A stretch of 64,000 nucleotides of DNA from NCBI GenBank assembly GCA_025084515.1, contig JAJAGP010000366.1, forward strand, positions 388,154 through 452,153, written 5' to 3'. Below, piece after piece: positions 21,791 to 32,401 of the stretch (position 1 is the first letter of the stretch; every line of letters begins with the position of its first letter). The notes under the pieces are model-generated. The model made no database searches and was not told the DNA's origin. It was given only the letters and a program-made list of their open reading frames with translations. The stretch is from Ancistrus triradiatus (taxonomy: Eukaryota; Chordata; Actinopteri; Siluriformes; Loricariidae). The position numbers and the translations under genes were made by a program.

Positions 21791-23004
21791 CTAGGATACC
21801 TCATTGTATTAGTAGTGGTACTAGTGGAATGATTTTAAAGAAAAGCTCGATGTGCCACAGGGGGCAGTATGTGCCTGCAGCACTCTGCTTCCTCTCCCTG
21901 CAGGTAAGCACGGTGAATCAGAAGAGAAAACGAGTGTTAATGGCTGCTAATGCCCTTGTTTTAGCTGACCGTCCATGGCTTGTAGTGAAATATGGACTTA
22001 TTTTAAGATGTTTTAAACCTACAGAGACCAAGGGAGACAGGACTTCCAGCTTACTTGTGCGAAGAGCGGCACGTTAGTGAATATAATAGATAACATAATT
22101 ACATCACAAATATAAATCAGATGAGTGAAATCCCATTATGTGACAAGTGATTTATACAGCGTCACCTTTGTAATCAAATTATTTTCAATAATCATATTAT
22201 TAATGGTATAAATTGCCTACTAATTGTCACATTTTCTTTCTGGGGCTTTGTAAGTTCCAAGTTGTATCATCTATTCCATTACGTTTCCTGATGTTTTAGG
22301 TTTTTTCAGTGTTACTTTGGGCAGGTGCATCAAAGTCATAATTTTGGTATCATGACAACACTAGCTTCTATAGTAAACTCCCTATAGGCGTATAGATTAG
22401 CACTTAGATTATTTGTACCAAGCTGTAAATGGCATTCGTACGTCTATGTGCCTGTCCTATTGCAAGTAGTACTCCTTAGTTTGTCCCCCACTGCCTGCAC
22501 ATTCTCTCTAATCTATAGCTCTATAAACTGGTTCACATTCACTCATTGTTTCATCTGGCTGACCTTCCATATTGTTCATTATAGTTGTTGACTTTATACT
22601 GTTCTGACTCACCATCAATCCAAGAAAGCAGTCTGAGTGCTTTCTAAACTGCCTATTATCATATTTACTATGTCACCGCTAATCATGCGGTTACTATTTT
22701 GACATAACAGTTAATATGCAGCGTGTGGTTTGTGAGTAAAAGTAAGTATTGCTTTCAGTAAGTTTCCACTTGAGTAAAGGTACAAAGGTAATTGCGTTGA
22801 AATGTACTTTCTGTTTTAAGTACTGTTGTGTAGTATGGTTATAACGTTGCATTACTATTTATTGTTTATTTGTTCCCTGGAAAATACTTGCCTAAGTGAG
22901 TAGAGTTACAGTATCATGAGGAGTAAAGAACTTCCATTGTTTGAAAAGCCAAGAGAGCAAGATATCAGGAAAAAGATTTTTTTTGGTTATTTTTATGATA
23001 GGTC
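21791..23004. other. Mostly unique DNA with one recursive-splice-like site
   Basis: No gene seen. 22725-22850 carries TGAGTAAAAGTAAGTATTGC and CACTTGAGTAAAGGTAC strings like those in the hAT-like element at 26753, so it may be a worn relative. The CAG/GTAAGC site is listed separately. Confidence 0.4.
21880..21909 (+). promoter_or_regulatory. Recursive-splice-like acceptor/donor junction
   Basis: A pyrimidine-rich tract (CACTCTGCTTCCTCTCCCTG) ends in CAG at 21901-21903 and is followed at once by the donor GTAAGC. Juxtaposed acceptor and donor without an exon is the hallmark of recursive splice sites in very long vertebrate introns. In 64 kb such a match could arise by chance. Confidence 0.3.
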
Positions 23005-23042
23005 TAATTGAATGGTGGCCAAAGACTTTTGCACAGTACTGT
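23005..23042. mobile_element. Tc1-like terminal fragment
   Basis: GGTGGCCAAAGACTTTTGCA followed by CAGTACTGTA is the inverted end of another Tc1 lineage. No body is attached. Confidence 0.5.
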
Positions 23043-23996
23043 ATAAATGTGTTGCAACCCACACCAGGTTACAGACGCCAATGTCCCAGTTGTGACATTA
23101 CATCTCTTTAGTGCTAATGCACCGGTGTTTACATGATGAAAATCTCCAGACGGGTGTGTCTGCTACAACCTGTGTATGAAAAGAAGTTTGTTTGCATGAA
23201 CTTATTTGTTTTCCAAAGTAGAAGTGTGCTGCCTGGTGTATGAGGTCAACCCTGCCGACGCTGCACTCGTATTCCCTTTACACTTCCTGTACAGGTCAGC
23301 GCTCCCTCTCTTTCACTTAACTTGCTGTGGGATCTCCTCATAAATCATACTTCCAAATTGTAATGAATTAAAACAGTCATAATTTTCACTTTCTCAAGCG
23401 TGATCTCCAAGCGTTCATATGAGCTCCTGATGTCAGCACTCTACTACAGTAGATACCCAAAGCGGTGATACGTTCCTTAGCAGGAGGAGACAGGAGCTTT
23501 CTGCAACGTAACGGCTCTCCAAACTCATGAAGGTCATAAGAGGCATTGAGCAGTATATTTAAAAGAAGACACATTTCAACATGGCACCAGCCAACACGTC
23601 GCTCTCACTGGACCATCACTCGCCATTCATTCATTCATCTGCTGGGTTCAGAAGGACATATGTCTCGAGTGAATGGCATGTGCTTCGTTCTTAGTGCTCT
23701 GACTGAATCCTTGAGGAATGCCCCCCCTATATGCATTCACCGCTGTAGAATGCTCCATGTTGTCAGAATGAATAAAGCTCCCCACTGGCTAATAACATTG
23801 CGACATAATGTAAAATTGTTCTCGGATTTCCAAACAGAAAAAGTGAGACCAAACAAGTTTTAACAGTGGATTCCTTGCGTTTGAGATGGGCTATATTGCT
23901 TTAGGAGTTCAGTAAGATGCACCATTTGGAGATGTACTGGGATACGCCAGTTAACCACCATTAAACATTTGTGAAAGAATGGTTTGACTAAAGACC
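23043..23996. other. Unique DNA, no gene seen
   Basis: A 105-codon plus frame at 23546-23863 has no recognisable domain. Nothing else is recognised. Confidence 0.4.
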
Positions 23997-24116
23997 TGAA
24001 TTCAGGCTGTAAAGGGGGAATCAACTCCATATTAACGCCTATGGATTTAGAATGGGACATAATAAAAGCTCCCTTGGGTGTAATGCAAAGGTGTCCCAAT
24101 ACTTTTGTCCATATAT
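23997..24116 (+). mobile_element. 3' end of a Tc1-like element (GGTGTCC..ACTTTTG terminus)
   Basis: GGGGGAATCAACTCCATATT, then GGATTTAGAATGGGACAT, ends in AAAGGTGTCCCAATACTTTTGTCCATAT. This is the C-terminal codons and right terminus of a lineage whose N-terminal part appears at 28905-29165. Confidence 0.65.
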
Positions 24117-24844
24117 CTCATCTCATTAACAGGACTCGCTTGCGTTGCTGCTAACACCCATTGTTGCAATGCCTCAGACAGCCTCTTCCCTCCATGTGAC
24201 ACTTTGTTTGGGCAGAAGTCACCAAGTGTTTTGAATTGAATCGTCGTACAAAGGTGGCACAAGAGGTGGTTCATAGATGGTGTTGGTGCTGCACAGCCTT
24301 AGCTTCCTAAGTTCAGTTACCTCCAAGTTATGTGTAGCTACTCTGGATCCCCTCCACTTCCCAAACCCATGTCAGTAGGTGCATTCCCTGTTCTTGTCTT
24401 CTTCAAAAACCAGCTTCTCTGTTTGGTAACTGATTTGGAAATTTTACTCATCCATGTCATTTCTAATGACAGATGTTAGAGAGTGCATCTGAATTGTCTC
24501 TGCTCTGTTTGTTTCCCATAATGCTTAGTGCACAGCAAGAGATATTGTGTGTGTTTGGGGACAGTTAATGCTATTCCCTAGCAGCATGGCTTCATAGGTC
24601 ATGGGGGCCATTTTAATACAGGGTCCCAGAAGGTGGCAGTTGATTAATTAATTCACCGACTTGTCGGAGAGTAATCACCATAATTTTCTGTTAACAGCAA
24701 GGAGGAGGCGGCGGAGGAGGAGATGGGGTGGGGGCAGATAGAGAAGTCTGCCGTGGTTGGTCAGTCATGCATTCTGCACGATCAGCTCTCATCTGTTTTT
24801 TTCATAAGAAGTAGCCAAGCTATGCTCTGTTGGCCAGAATTACT
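24117..24844. other. Unique DNA, no gene seen
   Basis: No recognisable gene or element. A GGAGGAGGCGGCGGAGGAGG purine run lies at 24700-24724, just before the pyrimidine tract. Confidence 0.4.
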
Positions 24845-25800
24845 GCCAAAATTACTACCTCATCTCCATCAATCCATCTCCAAGCCCGTCTCCATCCTTC
24901 TACCCCAGCCCTGTCTGTAGCTCTGCATCCCCTCACCAATCCCTATAACGTCATCATTCTCAACTGCAACCTCATTTTCATTTCCCCGTCTCTACCCCAT
25001 TCATAGTCCATCCAGTGCAGCATCTTTCCTTCCATTGTCAATCCCATATCCATGCGTCCACCTGAAACAAATCTACAGCACTCCGTCCCCAACCCCACCT
25101 CCTTTCAACCTTCCCTTACCTCACCTTCATTACTCCATCCATAATTCCACGTATAGCCCTCCACCCTTAAGCCTGTCTTAATCCCTTTGCCTGATCACTT
25201 TTCTGTCTCAATCCACATCCCGATTTCCTTTCTTCCACCCAAACCATTCCTCTAACCCTAACCCTCCATTTTCCACCTCAAACACATCTCTTCTATTCCC
25301 AATCTGAAATAATTCTATACAGTTCACTGTCTCCAACTTCGTCCCTCCAGTGTGATTGCATTTCAGTTCTTCCATCCCCAAACCTACCCCCATTTCCCTT
25401 ACCCAACTGTATCCCTCCATGGCTACCCCATCTCCAGACCTCTAACTTCATAACATTTCCATTCCATCTCCAACCTCATCTCCCCATTACCAGTGCCAAT
25501 GCATCCCTCTGACTCCAGCCTTCCACCACTATATCTATACAGACCAGTAGTTCTACATAGCCAATCTTATCTCCACCTTTCCACTCTTACACCTTCTGTA
25601 CAGTATTCCATTTCTACCCCCTTCTTTAAACCTTCATTTCCAGTCCTTTCTTCATCCTTCCACCCCAAGTCCATCTATAGCCGTCCATCCTCTATACTAC
25701 TATTGCTCCTATCTACAACTTTAATTCTACCTATCTAGCTTCTCATTTATGTCTCTCTGATCTGGTCACACTTCCAACTCTCCATTCCAAAGCCCTTCTA
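24845..25800 (+). repeat. 0.95-kb G-depleted pyrimidine-rich degenerate tandem tract
   Basis: The plus strand is almost devoid of G: the 60-base lines starting at 25081, 25201, 25261 and 25561 have one or two G each. C, T and A are common. Variants of CCATCTCCAACC and TCCATTCC recur throughout (for example 24861-24880, 25424-25435 and 25461-25475), so it looks like a decayed minisatellite. CTAACCCTAACCCT at 25253-25266 is telomere-like but only two units long. Long frames inside reflect biased composition, not coding. Confidence 0.8.
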
Positions 25801-26752
25801 TAAAGGTATCAGGGTATTCACGAGGGTATAGGATACGAGACGTATGATTATACTATAAGATATTTCATTATATTGATGGTTCTGAATAATTTGCAACCTG
25901 CTCTCAGAATTTCAGACTCGATTCGTCTAAAGACCACAAATCTGAGTAGCCTGATCTAAAACATTAAAAACTAAATAGTATTTCAAGGAAATTAGTCATT
26001 GCAATTAGAAAACTATGAGACTGGCTTGGAAGGTTATCATGCAATGAATTTTTCACACCATTTCCCCCCGGCGTCATCCAGGCATGTCTATTTTGAACTC
26101 AACTGAATGAACGATGTTGAGTACTTAGAAAAGAAATGTTGAAGTATTTTTATTAGAAAATAGATGAATGTGGAGTTGGTTTCTCGCTAGGTTGCGAAAA
26201 CATTTCGAAATTAGCCAGCGACAATAACATGGCCATTGTTAATTCATTTACAGCATGGTGATTGAGCATTAATAATTCATAGCACCTTTCCCCCTATGAC
26301 TCATTAAAAAGCATGTTTGAGACGGCCTTTCTCCGACTAGAAATAATACAAGTGACTGATTTGAATGTATGGCTTTATAAATTTTCAGTACACTGGAAGA
26401 AAGTGAAATGTAGAAAAAAAGAGCTTAGAAAAATGCTTTCTCTCCTGCAGCCAGTCTTCAATAGGGTGTTTTGCAGCGTGGTCTAAAGATTAACCTGCAA
26501 GAAATAGAAAAGCAGACAGAAAATAAAGCAGGACTCCACGGAGGGTGGTGGAGACGGGGATGGAAAACAGAGAACTGAGGAAGAGGAGAAAGAGCACAAT
26601 AACAGGCATTAGAACATTAATGCTAATTTGTGTTAATGAGTGGCAGAGCTACATAATAAGAGTCCATCTGACCAGAAAAAAGAGCGGCCTTATCTTGCGC
26701 TGTTTAAGCTCATCCGTCTCATGTAGAACTGTCACACAGAGAGACACAGACA
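25801..26752. other. Unique DNA, conserved-noncoding-like at 26200-26730
   Basis: AACATGGCCATTGTTAATTC, GAGCATTAATAATTCATAGC and CCCTATGACTCATTAAAAAG at 26225-26315, and AGAACATTAATGCTAATTTG at 26611-26630, are ATTA-rich repeat-free DNA typical of developmental enhancers. No gene is seen; the 128-codon frame from 26545 runs into the hAT-like element. Confidence 0.35.
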
Positions 26753-27340
26753 CAGAGGTGGGTAGAGTAGCAAAAAATATTACTCAAGTGAAAGTTAGTT
26801 TGAATTATTTTGTTATTTTGAATTATACTTCCGTCAAAGTACTCATCCAAAACATTACTGGAGTAATAAGGTATGTTGTGGAAAATGTACTTAAGTACTG
26901 TGTTACTTGTTTAATAGGGTGCATTAGGTAAAAAAAAAACCCTAGATGTACTAACATGGTGGTAGCTCGGTTTTCGTCGTTAATTCGTTCCAGAACCGAA
27001 AATGTCTAGTACCGAGGAAATTTTGGCTGAATGTGTGTTTGTTTATTATCAGATTCCCATCATTAAGTCAACATATCGCAAGTCAGGCCATCGTACAATG
27101 TGGAGTACCTGTACTGAGTTTCAAACATTTAAAATTTAATTTCAAGTTCATTTAAAATGTCAAATATTTAAAGTTTGGCATCAGCTGAACTTATCAAACG
27201 AAAAAAAAGCATTAACCAAGTAAAATCTAAATATTTTCTTTATGAATTTACCTAAGCAAGAGTGAAAAATATCCCAAATTAATTACAAGTTTTCGAAAAG
27301 TTGCTTTGGTAAAAGTACTAAGTCAAAGTACCCACCTCTG
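26753..27340. mobile_element. hAT-like nonautonomous element with nested fragment
   Basis: It begins CAGAGGTGGGTA (26753-26764) and ends TACCCACCTCTG (27329-27340), perfect 12-bp inverted ends. The flanking octamers CACAGACA and CTCACACA match at 6 of 8 positions, which fits an old 8-bp hAT target duplication, though CA-rich flanks weaken this. The body repeats ACTCAAGTGAAAGT-type strings. A Tigger-like terminus (GCTCGGTTTTCGTCG..GTACCGAGG, 26964-27016) sits inside. Confidence 0.75.
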
Positions 27341-27350
27341 CTCACACACA

Positions 27351-27368
27351 CACTTCCATTGACAAATT
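27351..27368. repeat. Target-site duplication, left copy (18 bp)
   Basis: CACTTCCATTGACAAATT here is repeated exactly at 27736-27753 on the other side of the LINE fragment, as expected from target-primed reverse transcription. Confidence 0.9.
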
Positions 27369-27735
27369 CTTCTTCTTCTTCTCCTTTCGGTTTCTCCCTT
27401 TATCAGGGGTCGCCACAGCGAGTTAAACGTTTCCACCTCACCCTGTCCTCCACGTCCTCTACTCTCACCCCAACTCCCTGCATATCTTCATTTACCACAA
27501 CCAAATAACTCCTCTTTGGCCTTCCTCTCCGTCTCTTGCCTGGCAGCTCCATCGCCAACATCCTCCTACCAATATATCCACTATCCCTCCTCTGCACATG
27601 TCCAAACCATCTCAGTCTTCCCTCTCGAATTTTGTCTCCCAATTTTCCAACCTGTGCTGTCCCTCTGATGATCTCATTCCTAATCCTGTCCACCCTAGAC
27701 ACTCCTAACGAGAACCTCAACATCTTAAGTTCTGC
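27369..27735 (-). mobile_element. 5'-truncated RTE-like LINE with (GAA)n tail
   Basis: On the minus strand the insert carries the last part of a LINE ORF2 and a short 3' untranslated end (CTGTGGCGACCCCTGATAAA) and finishes in a GAAGAAGAAG tail. An exact 18-bp duplication flanks it. Only about 367 bp were copied, the usual outcome of aborted reverse transcription. The perfect duplication and a long unbroken frame suggest that this is the youngest insertion in the window. Confidence 0.9.
27403..27735 (-). pseudogene. LINE ORF2 C-terminal fragment
   Basis: About 110 codons stay open to a normal stop. The strings RLRWFGHVQRRDSGYIG and GKRRRGRPKR are typical of the region after the reverse transcriptase domain in RTE-like and related fish LINEs. 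Endonuclease and reverse transcriptase domains were never copied here. The open frame extends to 27750 only because the target duplication happens to supply ATG codons. Confidence 0.85.
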
Positions 27736-27753
27736 CACTTCCATTGACAAATT
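27736..27753. repeat. Target-site duplication, right copy (18 bp)
   Basis: An exact repeat of CACTTCCATTGACAAATT from 27351-27368. It marks the 5' boundary of the truncated LINE. Confidence 0.9.
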
Positions 27754-28904
27754 ACTGTAGCTAATTAATTCTAGACCTAACCTTAACCTCAGTGAGCCAA
27801 ACGTTTGGCTCTTGGTTTCTCAGAAGAAGGTTGCTGTAAAAAGCAAATTTCCTTGTGGGAACATTTGGGCGAAAAAAATGTCTGATCTTCTATCCTCCCA
27901 GGGAAATTTGGTCCTCGCAATATTATATAAACCTGACCACCCCCAAACACACATACGCAAATCCTTCTGCGAGCCCTTTTGGAAAGTACAGTTCAACATC
28001 ACACTCGTAAGAAAAACATTCCTGGTGCGCTGTGCATGTGTACAGGACAGAGACAGGAGGGCTGTTTTGTCTCCGCTGCCTGTTTCATCTCTTGTGTAAG
28101 CTGATAAGGTTCTGATAGAAAGCCCTTAGCCCATTTCTCACACAGAGCACATTCTGTTGTGAGTGTTTGATTTGGAGAGGAATTCCACTTGATTTCAATG
28201 AATTTAGTCATGATCGACAGTTAGCATGTCACATTCAATTTGACTACAACGTTCATATTCAACTATTAGCCAGTAAACTAGCGTCTGAGACCTGAGCCCA
28301 AAGAAGCCGACACCGCTTCGCTACTGAACTTGGTCGATATAAGGCTTGTTTTTTGTACAGTAAAGTTTTAAGTGGCATTTGTGAATGTAACTCTGAAATG
28401 TACTGCTTGATAAAGGTTTGCCAGAGTAATCCCTTGGCTATGTGGTTCTATCAGCTATTGATGAATGTTATGGTAATGTGGGACGTACCTGATACATACG
28501 ATGTGTACTGATTCTACTGAATCAAGAAAACAAAGTTAAAACTTTGAGAAATGAAAGAGTATTCTTGTGTGTGTGTGTGGGGGGGGGGGGGGGGGTGAGT
28601 TGGTGGAATTGTTTTTATTTTCATGTAATTCATAAATGATCATACTGAGTAATAACAGAACTATATTAATGTTACTTTAGGAATGCCTGGATTAAATCAG
28701 GATTCCTCTTCCAAACGGCAAAAGGAACCACAAGGAATTTTGACTTCTTTTCAGATGATGTGAAACACAGGCAGCAAATCATTGCTTGTGCATGTGAATG
28801 CGGGGATCAGCCACAAGATGAGAGGACTACAAAAGAGTATTGTTATAACTGTAATTACATTTGGATGTAAAGCTCCATAGGGAAACGTTGGGTGAAAAAA
28901 AAAA
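27754..28904. other. Unique DNA, no gene seen
   Basis: Frames of up to 95 codons at 27812-28211 have no recognisable domain. A GT/G run at 28566-28595 is listed separately. Confidence 0.4.
28566..28595 (+). repeat. (GT)n followed by 17-base G run
   Basis: GT repeats at 28566-28578 pass directly into 17 consecutive G (28579-28595). Such runs are prone to replication slippage and assembly error. Confidence 0.95.
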
Positions 28905-29165
28905 GATCTTATTGAAGAGCTCAGTGACTCTCAACAAGGCTCTGCCATAGGAGTCGGTTTGTCAAATTTGTGCTATATTAAAGCTGCCCACAAAGCAGTA
29001 AGCCACAGAGTTGAATGCAGAAAAATGCAACGCTCACGACCAAGTTCCAGACTGCCTCTTGATGCAACATCATCACCAGAGGTGCTCATGAGGTTATTGT
29101 TTGGAGTGGATTTCCATTGCAACCACAAACAAGCCTAAGACCACCAATGTCAAGACTTGGAAAGA
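28905..29165 (+). mobile_element. Tc1-like relic, N-terminal transposase part
   Basis: TATTGAAGAGCTCAGTGACT, TAGGAGTCGGTTTGTCAAAT, TAAAGCTGCCCACA, CCAAGTTCCAGACTGCCTC and CACAAACAAGCCTAAGACCACCA are the helix-turn-helix to linker region of the Tc1 lineage ending GGTGTCC..CTTTTG. Frames are broken, and a central stretch is missing. Confidence 0.65.
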
Positions 29166-29379
29166 TGCATAGCCTGATGGATGCTTTTTTCCATTGGTGA
29201 ATGTCAGCAGTATGTAAGGTCTATGACTGAACTGTACACAAAACACTTTTTTCTTTAAGTGTAGGCCATATTGGGCAAAAATGTTGATTACACAACCTTA
29301 ACTTTACTAGCTAATATGAAAAGGTAGAGTCCCCACTGACTCCCCTGACTAAGCTTTTCCTAGTGGGGAGCCTATACTG

Positions 29380-29525
29380 GAATTCATTGGGCACAGGCAA
29401 GAGCGGTGCCTGGATTGGATGCGATACGATCATAAACATCACCAGACATTCACATTGCAAGTCTGCATTGGGGTTTAAGTCCAGGTCCTCTAGAACTGTA
29501 GTTTCTGAGCCACAGGAGCTGCCCA
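29380..29525 (-). mobile_element. Worn tRNA-derived SINE
   Basis: GGGGTTTAAGTCCAGGTCCT and GTTTCTGAGCCACAGG resemble the SINE head in reverse (decayed box B and box A). The ATTCATTGGGCACAGGCAAG part resembles the body. Family A versus B is not clear. Confidence 0.4.
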
Positions 29526-29874
29526 GTTAATACTCTTAATGCTCTTTACCCAGCTAAAACATAAGACCAAGAACACAAAGTGTTTTCCTTTCCCAGATAA
29601 GTCACCAGCAGGGTTGCTTTATGTACTGTGTATCGACACAGAATCAGTATTTGCTTTATTTTTCGTGCCCACCTTTTATTCTCATCCTGTGCAAGAAAAA
29701 CAAACAAGACCTGGTATTTGCACCCTTGAGTTTGAAAGTTCTCAATGTTATCAGTGGTGTGTTTGTGTATACAAACTTGCCATATTTTTTAAATGAGTAG
29801 AATAATGTAACTAGAAAACAGTGACACTTAGGGTAATACAGAGATCGGCTAAACAGTGCCTGGATACTTTAAAT
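29526..29874. other. Unique DNA, no gene seen
   Basis: An 85-codon plus frame at 29539-29796 has no recognisable domain. Confidence 0.4.
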
Positions 29875-29940
29875 TGCCAAAGGTATGTGGATCCATGAGT
29901 GTCACATCTATAGGAGATCATTCCAAAATAATGGCAGTAG
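29875..29940 (-). mobile_element. Terminal fragment of GGTGTCC-lineage Tc1
   Basis: GCCAAAGGTATGTGGATCC, then TCACATCTATAG and ATCATTCCAAAATAATGG, matches the end of the lineage seen at 23997-24116 in reverse. It directly abuts the next Tc1 relic. Confidence 0.5.
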
Positions 29941-30622
29941 TACGCTTACTGGCCACTTTCAGAACCTCATTAATTGATTCATCAATTTGCCGGAGGCATC
30001 CTGAGGTTTTGATCCATACTGACATGATAGCATCACACAGCTGTCTCACTTCCGTGATGTGAATCTCCCATTCCACCACATCCCAAAGGTCACAGTGAAC
30101 TCATTGTCATGTTCAAGAAACCAGTTTGAGATGATTTGAGCTTTGTGACATGGCATGCAGAAGATGGGAACACTGGACATGGTCAGCAATAGGTAGGCTG
30201 TGGCGTTTAAACGATGCGTAATTGGTATTAAGGGTCTAGGGTGTGCCAAGAAAATTTCCCTACACCATTACAGCCTGAACCGCTGATACATGGCTGGATA
30301 CGCCAAATTCTGATCCTACCGTCTGAATGTCGCAGCAGAAATTGAGACTCATCAGTCCAGGCTGTGTTTTTCCAATCTTCTGTTAACTGAGAATGTAGTC
30401 GAGATATGGCTGTGTGGGACAATCCCAATAGATTAGCAGTTTCTGAAATACTCAGACGTTCAAAGTGACTAAAATCATCTTTCTTCTCCATTCTGATGCT
30501 TGGTTTGATCTACAGCAGGTTGTTTTGACCATGTTTGCATGCCTAAATGCATCCCGTTGCTGCCATGCGATTGGCCGATTAGATATTTGCATTAACCCAA
30601 TGAAGTGGCCGATGAGCATTTA
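29941..30622 (-). mobile_element. Tc1-like transposon relic (GGCCACTTTATTAGG-type ends)
   Basis: The left end TTACTGGCCACTTT and the right end AATGAAGTGGCCGATGAGCA are inverted forms of a Tc1 terminus widespread in fish. The minus strand carries a shrunken transposase with several internal deletions. Related copies are at 46905-47125 and 58373-59574. Confidence 0.8.
30046..30491 (-). pseudogene. Tc1 transposase remnant with readable catalytic-domain parts
   Basis: Two overlapping minus frames cover it. The upstream one (30228-30491) reads MEKKDDFSHFERLSISETAN, then SQLTEDWKNTAWTDESQFLL with the first catalytic Asp in TDES, then SDGRIRIW. The downstream one (30046-30249) has RLNATAYL and CHKAQIISNWFLEHDNEFTV, just past the second Asp region. 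QDNAPCH-type codons and the DLNPIE block with the Glu are missing, and a frameshift separates the two frames. Confidence 0.75.
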
Positions 30623-31997
30623 CAGTGTAGTTTGATAGATTTTAGCTTCTACTCTTGTGGGAAGGATCTGTATTTTATTTTAAGATATGACTGGAGCGAA
30701 TCTATTCCATTCAGCCAGTATTGGATTATTGATGGTGAGTGGTTCAGTCCTGACTCAGTCAGTGTTTCTATTCATACCAATGGTTTTGGGTACGACTGTG
30801 GTCAGAGCTGTCATGAACTCAACAAACTGCACATTCATTTCAAATTGTTGCTACAAACGTTGAAGCTTTCAATGCTCTAGGAAGTCACTGTTTGCTGCAG
30901 TGTTAAGATTTCCGACTCTATACTATCATACTATACCCTAACTCTGGCCCATTATCCCCTCAGCCAACCTTTACAGTTGGCTTTAATCAGTCAGACAGGA
31001 GCATTCTCCTGGCATGTCCCCAACCCAAATGAGTTTGTAAGACTGCCAAGGTGACATGATTTACGAACAAGAGTCCAGTGGTGTTTGCTTGACATCACTC
31101 TGTCCATGCGTGGTGATTTTAGCATTACCTACTTAGCCATGGAAATCCTAACCATAAAGCTATCGACCAGCATTCCTTGAGCTGACATTGTTTCCAGATG
31201 CTGTTTGCTCATTGCTGGGAAAATATTAGAACCTCAGCAGATTGCAGGCTGGAAAAATTGCATCACTGAACCACTCACAATACACGAGTGGCCATTCAGA
31301 GCCTGTATATCCCCAGTTCATCACAGCATATATCGTATTGTCTCTATAAATTGCTTCGTAAGTATCTGCAGCCACTGCTCAGTATGAAATCAGACAAGCC
31401 AAATTGTTATTTCCTTTAATCACAGGTCTCTGAAAGCAGGCCACCTTTTCCCCTTATCACCATTAGACAGGGCCTCCTCAGCCCCATTTAAGCCAATTAG
31501 TGAGTACCAGAGGCTAACACCTTGAGAACTCAAAGGTGGCAAGAAAATCAATGGAAGTTAAAGCTTAAGTTCAGATATAAACAGCTGGATAAGTTGAGAT
31601 CAATAGAGTTGGATCCTGGAGCAACTGGTCAATATTTCATCGCTTTAGATGCAGGGGAAGGCTCAGCTCGTGAACAAACAGAGCTAGCAGGAGCGGACGG
31701 TCCTGTGGCAAGCCAAAGGGGATGTTAATGATCGCCGCACAGCGACCTCAAACCGATAAACTGATAGCGGCCTAGGCGCTGATTCAATAGCTGGTGCTGT
31801 AATGAAAAAGTACTACTTTGTCTGTATTGATTTTCCTTCCTGTCTTTTGATTCTTTCCAGGAGCTAATTCACTTGTTGCCGGCTAACAGAGACATCACGA
31901 GTTCGTTTTTTGCTCCTTCAAATTGTATGTTTGTGTGTGTACGTAATGTGCGACTTGACTTTTAGGGAATAACGTCAGAGTACGCACCAGTACATAG
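30623..31997. other. Unique DNA, conserved-noncoding-like at 31400-31850
   Basis: No gene seen. 31400-31530 and 31600-31850 are repeat-free. They hold motifs such as CCCATTTAAGCCAATTAGTG and GATGTTAATGATCGCCGC and have no convincing long frame. Candidate conserved noncoding DNA by inference. Confidence 0.35.
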
Positions 31998-32365
31998 GGC
32001 TAACTTGGGAATTGGGGACAAAAATTGTCCCCAATTGAGGAACACTGCCTTTTACAGAGCCCATATTGAAGGCCAAACATTTGCTTTAGGTTACTGTGGT
32101 TAAGGTTAGGTGTAGGCATAGGTGTAGTGTTAAGTAGCTACAGCAATCATTATGTCAATGGAAAGTCCCCAGAAAGATATTGAGACAGATGTGGTGGGGA
32201 CACCTTGGTCCCCATGAGGAAAACTGCTTTTTATTCTACAGAAACTGTAACTTTCTTTTCAAAAAACGTAATGTCTAAGATCTGCTTGAGGTTACTGAGG
32301 TTAAGGGTAGGGTGGAAGGTTAATGGAAGGTCCCCACAATGATAGAGAGACAAACTTGTGTGTAG
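31998..32365 (+). repeat. Two diverged tandem units (GTCCCCA repeat)
   Basis: Unit 1 (about 32013-32180) and unit 2 (about 32197-32350) share the same ordered blocks: GTCCCCA..TGAGGAA..ACTGC, then TTAGGTTACTG or TGAGGTTACTG plus GGTTAAGG, then ATGGAAAG or ATGGAAGG plus TCCCCA. The period is about 185 bp. This is a fish interspersed element often ending in a CA/GT run, here followed by (CA)n at 32385. Confidence 0.65.
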
Positions 32366-32384
32366 CTATATATACAGTACAGAG

Positions 32385-32401
32385 ACACACACACACACAC
32401 A
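32385..32401. repeat. Short (AC)n run
   Basis: AC repeats of 17 bases directly after the GTCCCCA tandem units. Confidence 0.9.

Noticed and set aside
25253..25266. CTAACCCTAACCCT telomere-like string
   Set aside because: Only two units inside a C-rich tract; expected from the composition.
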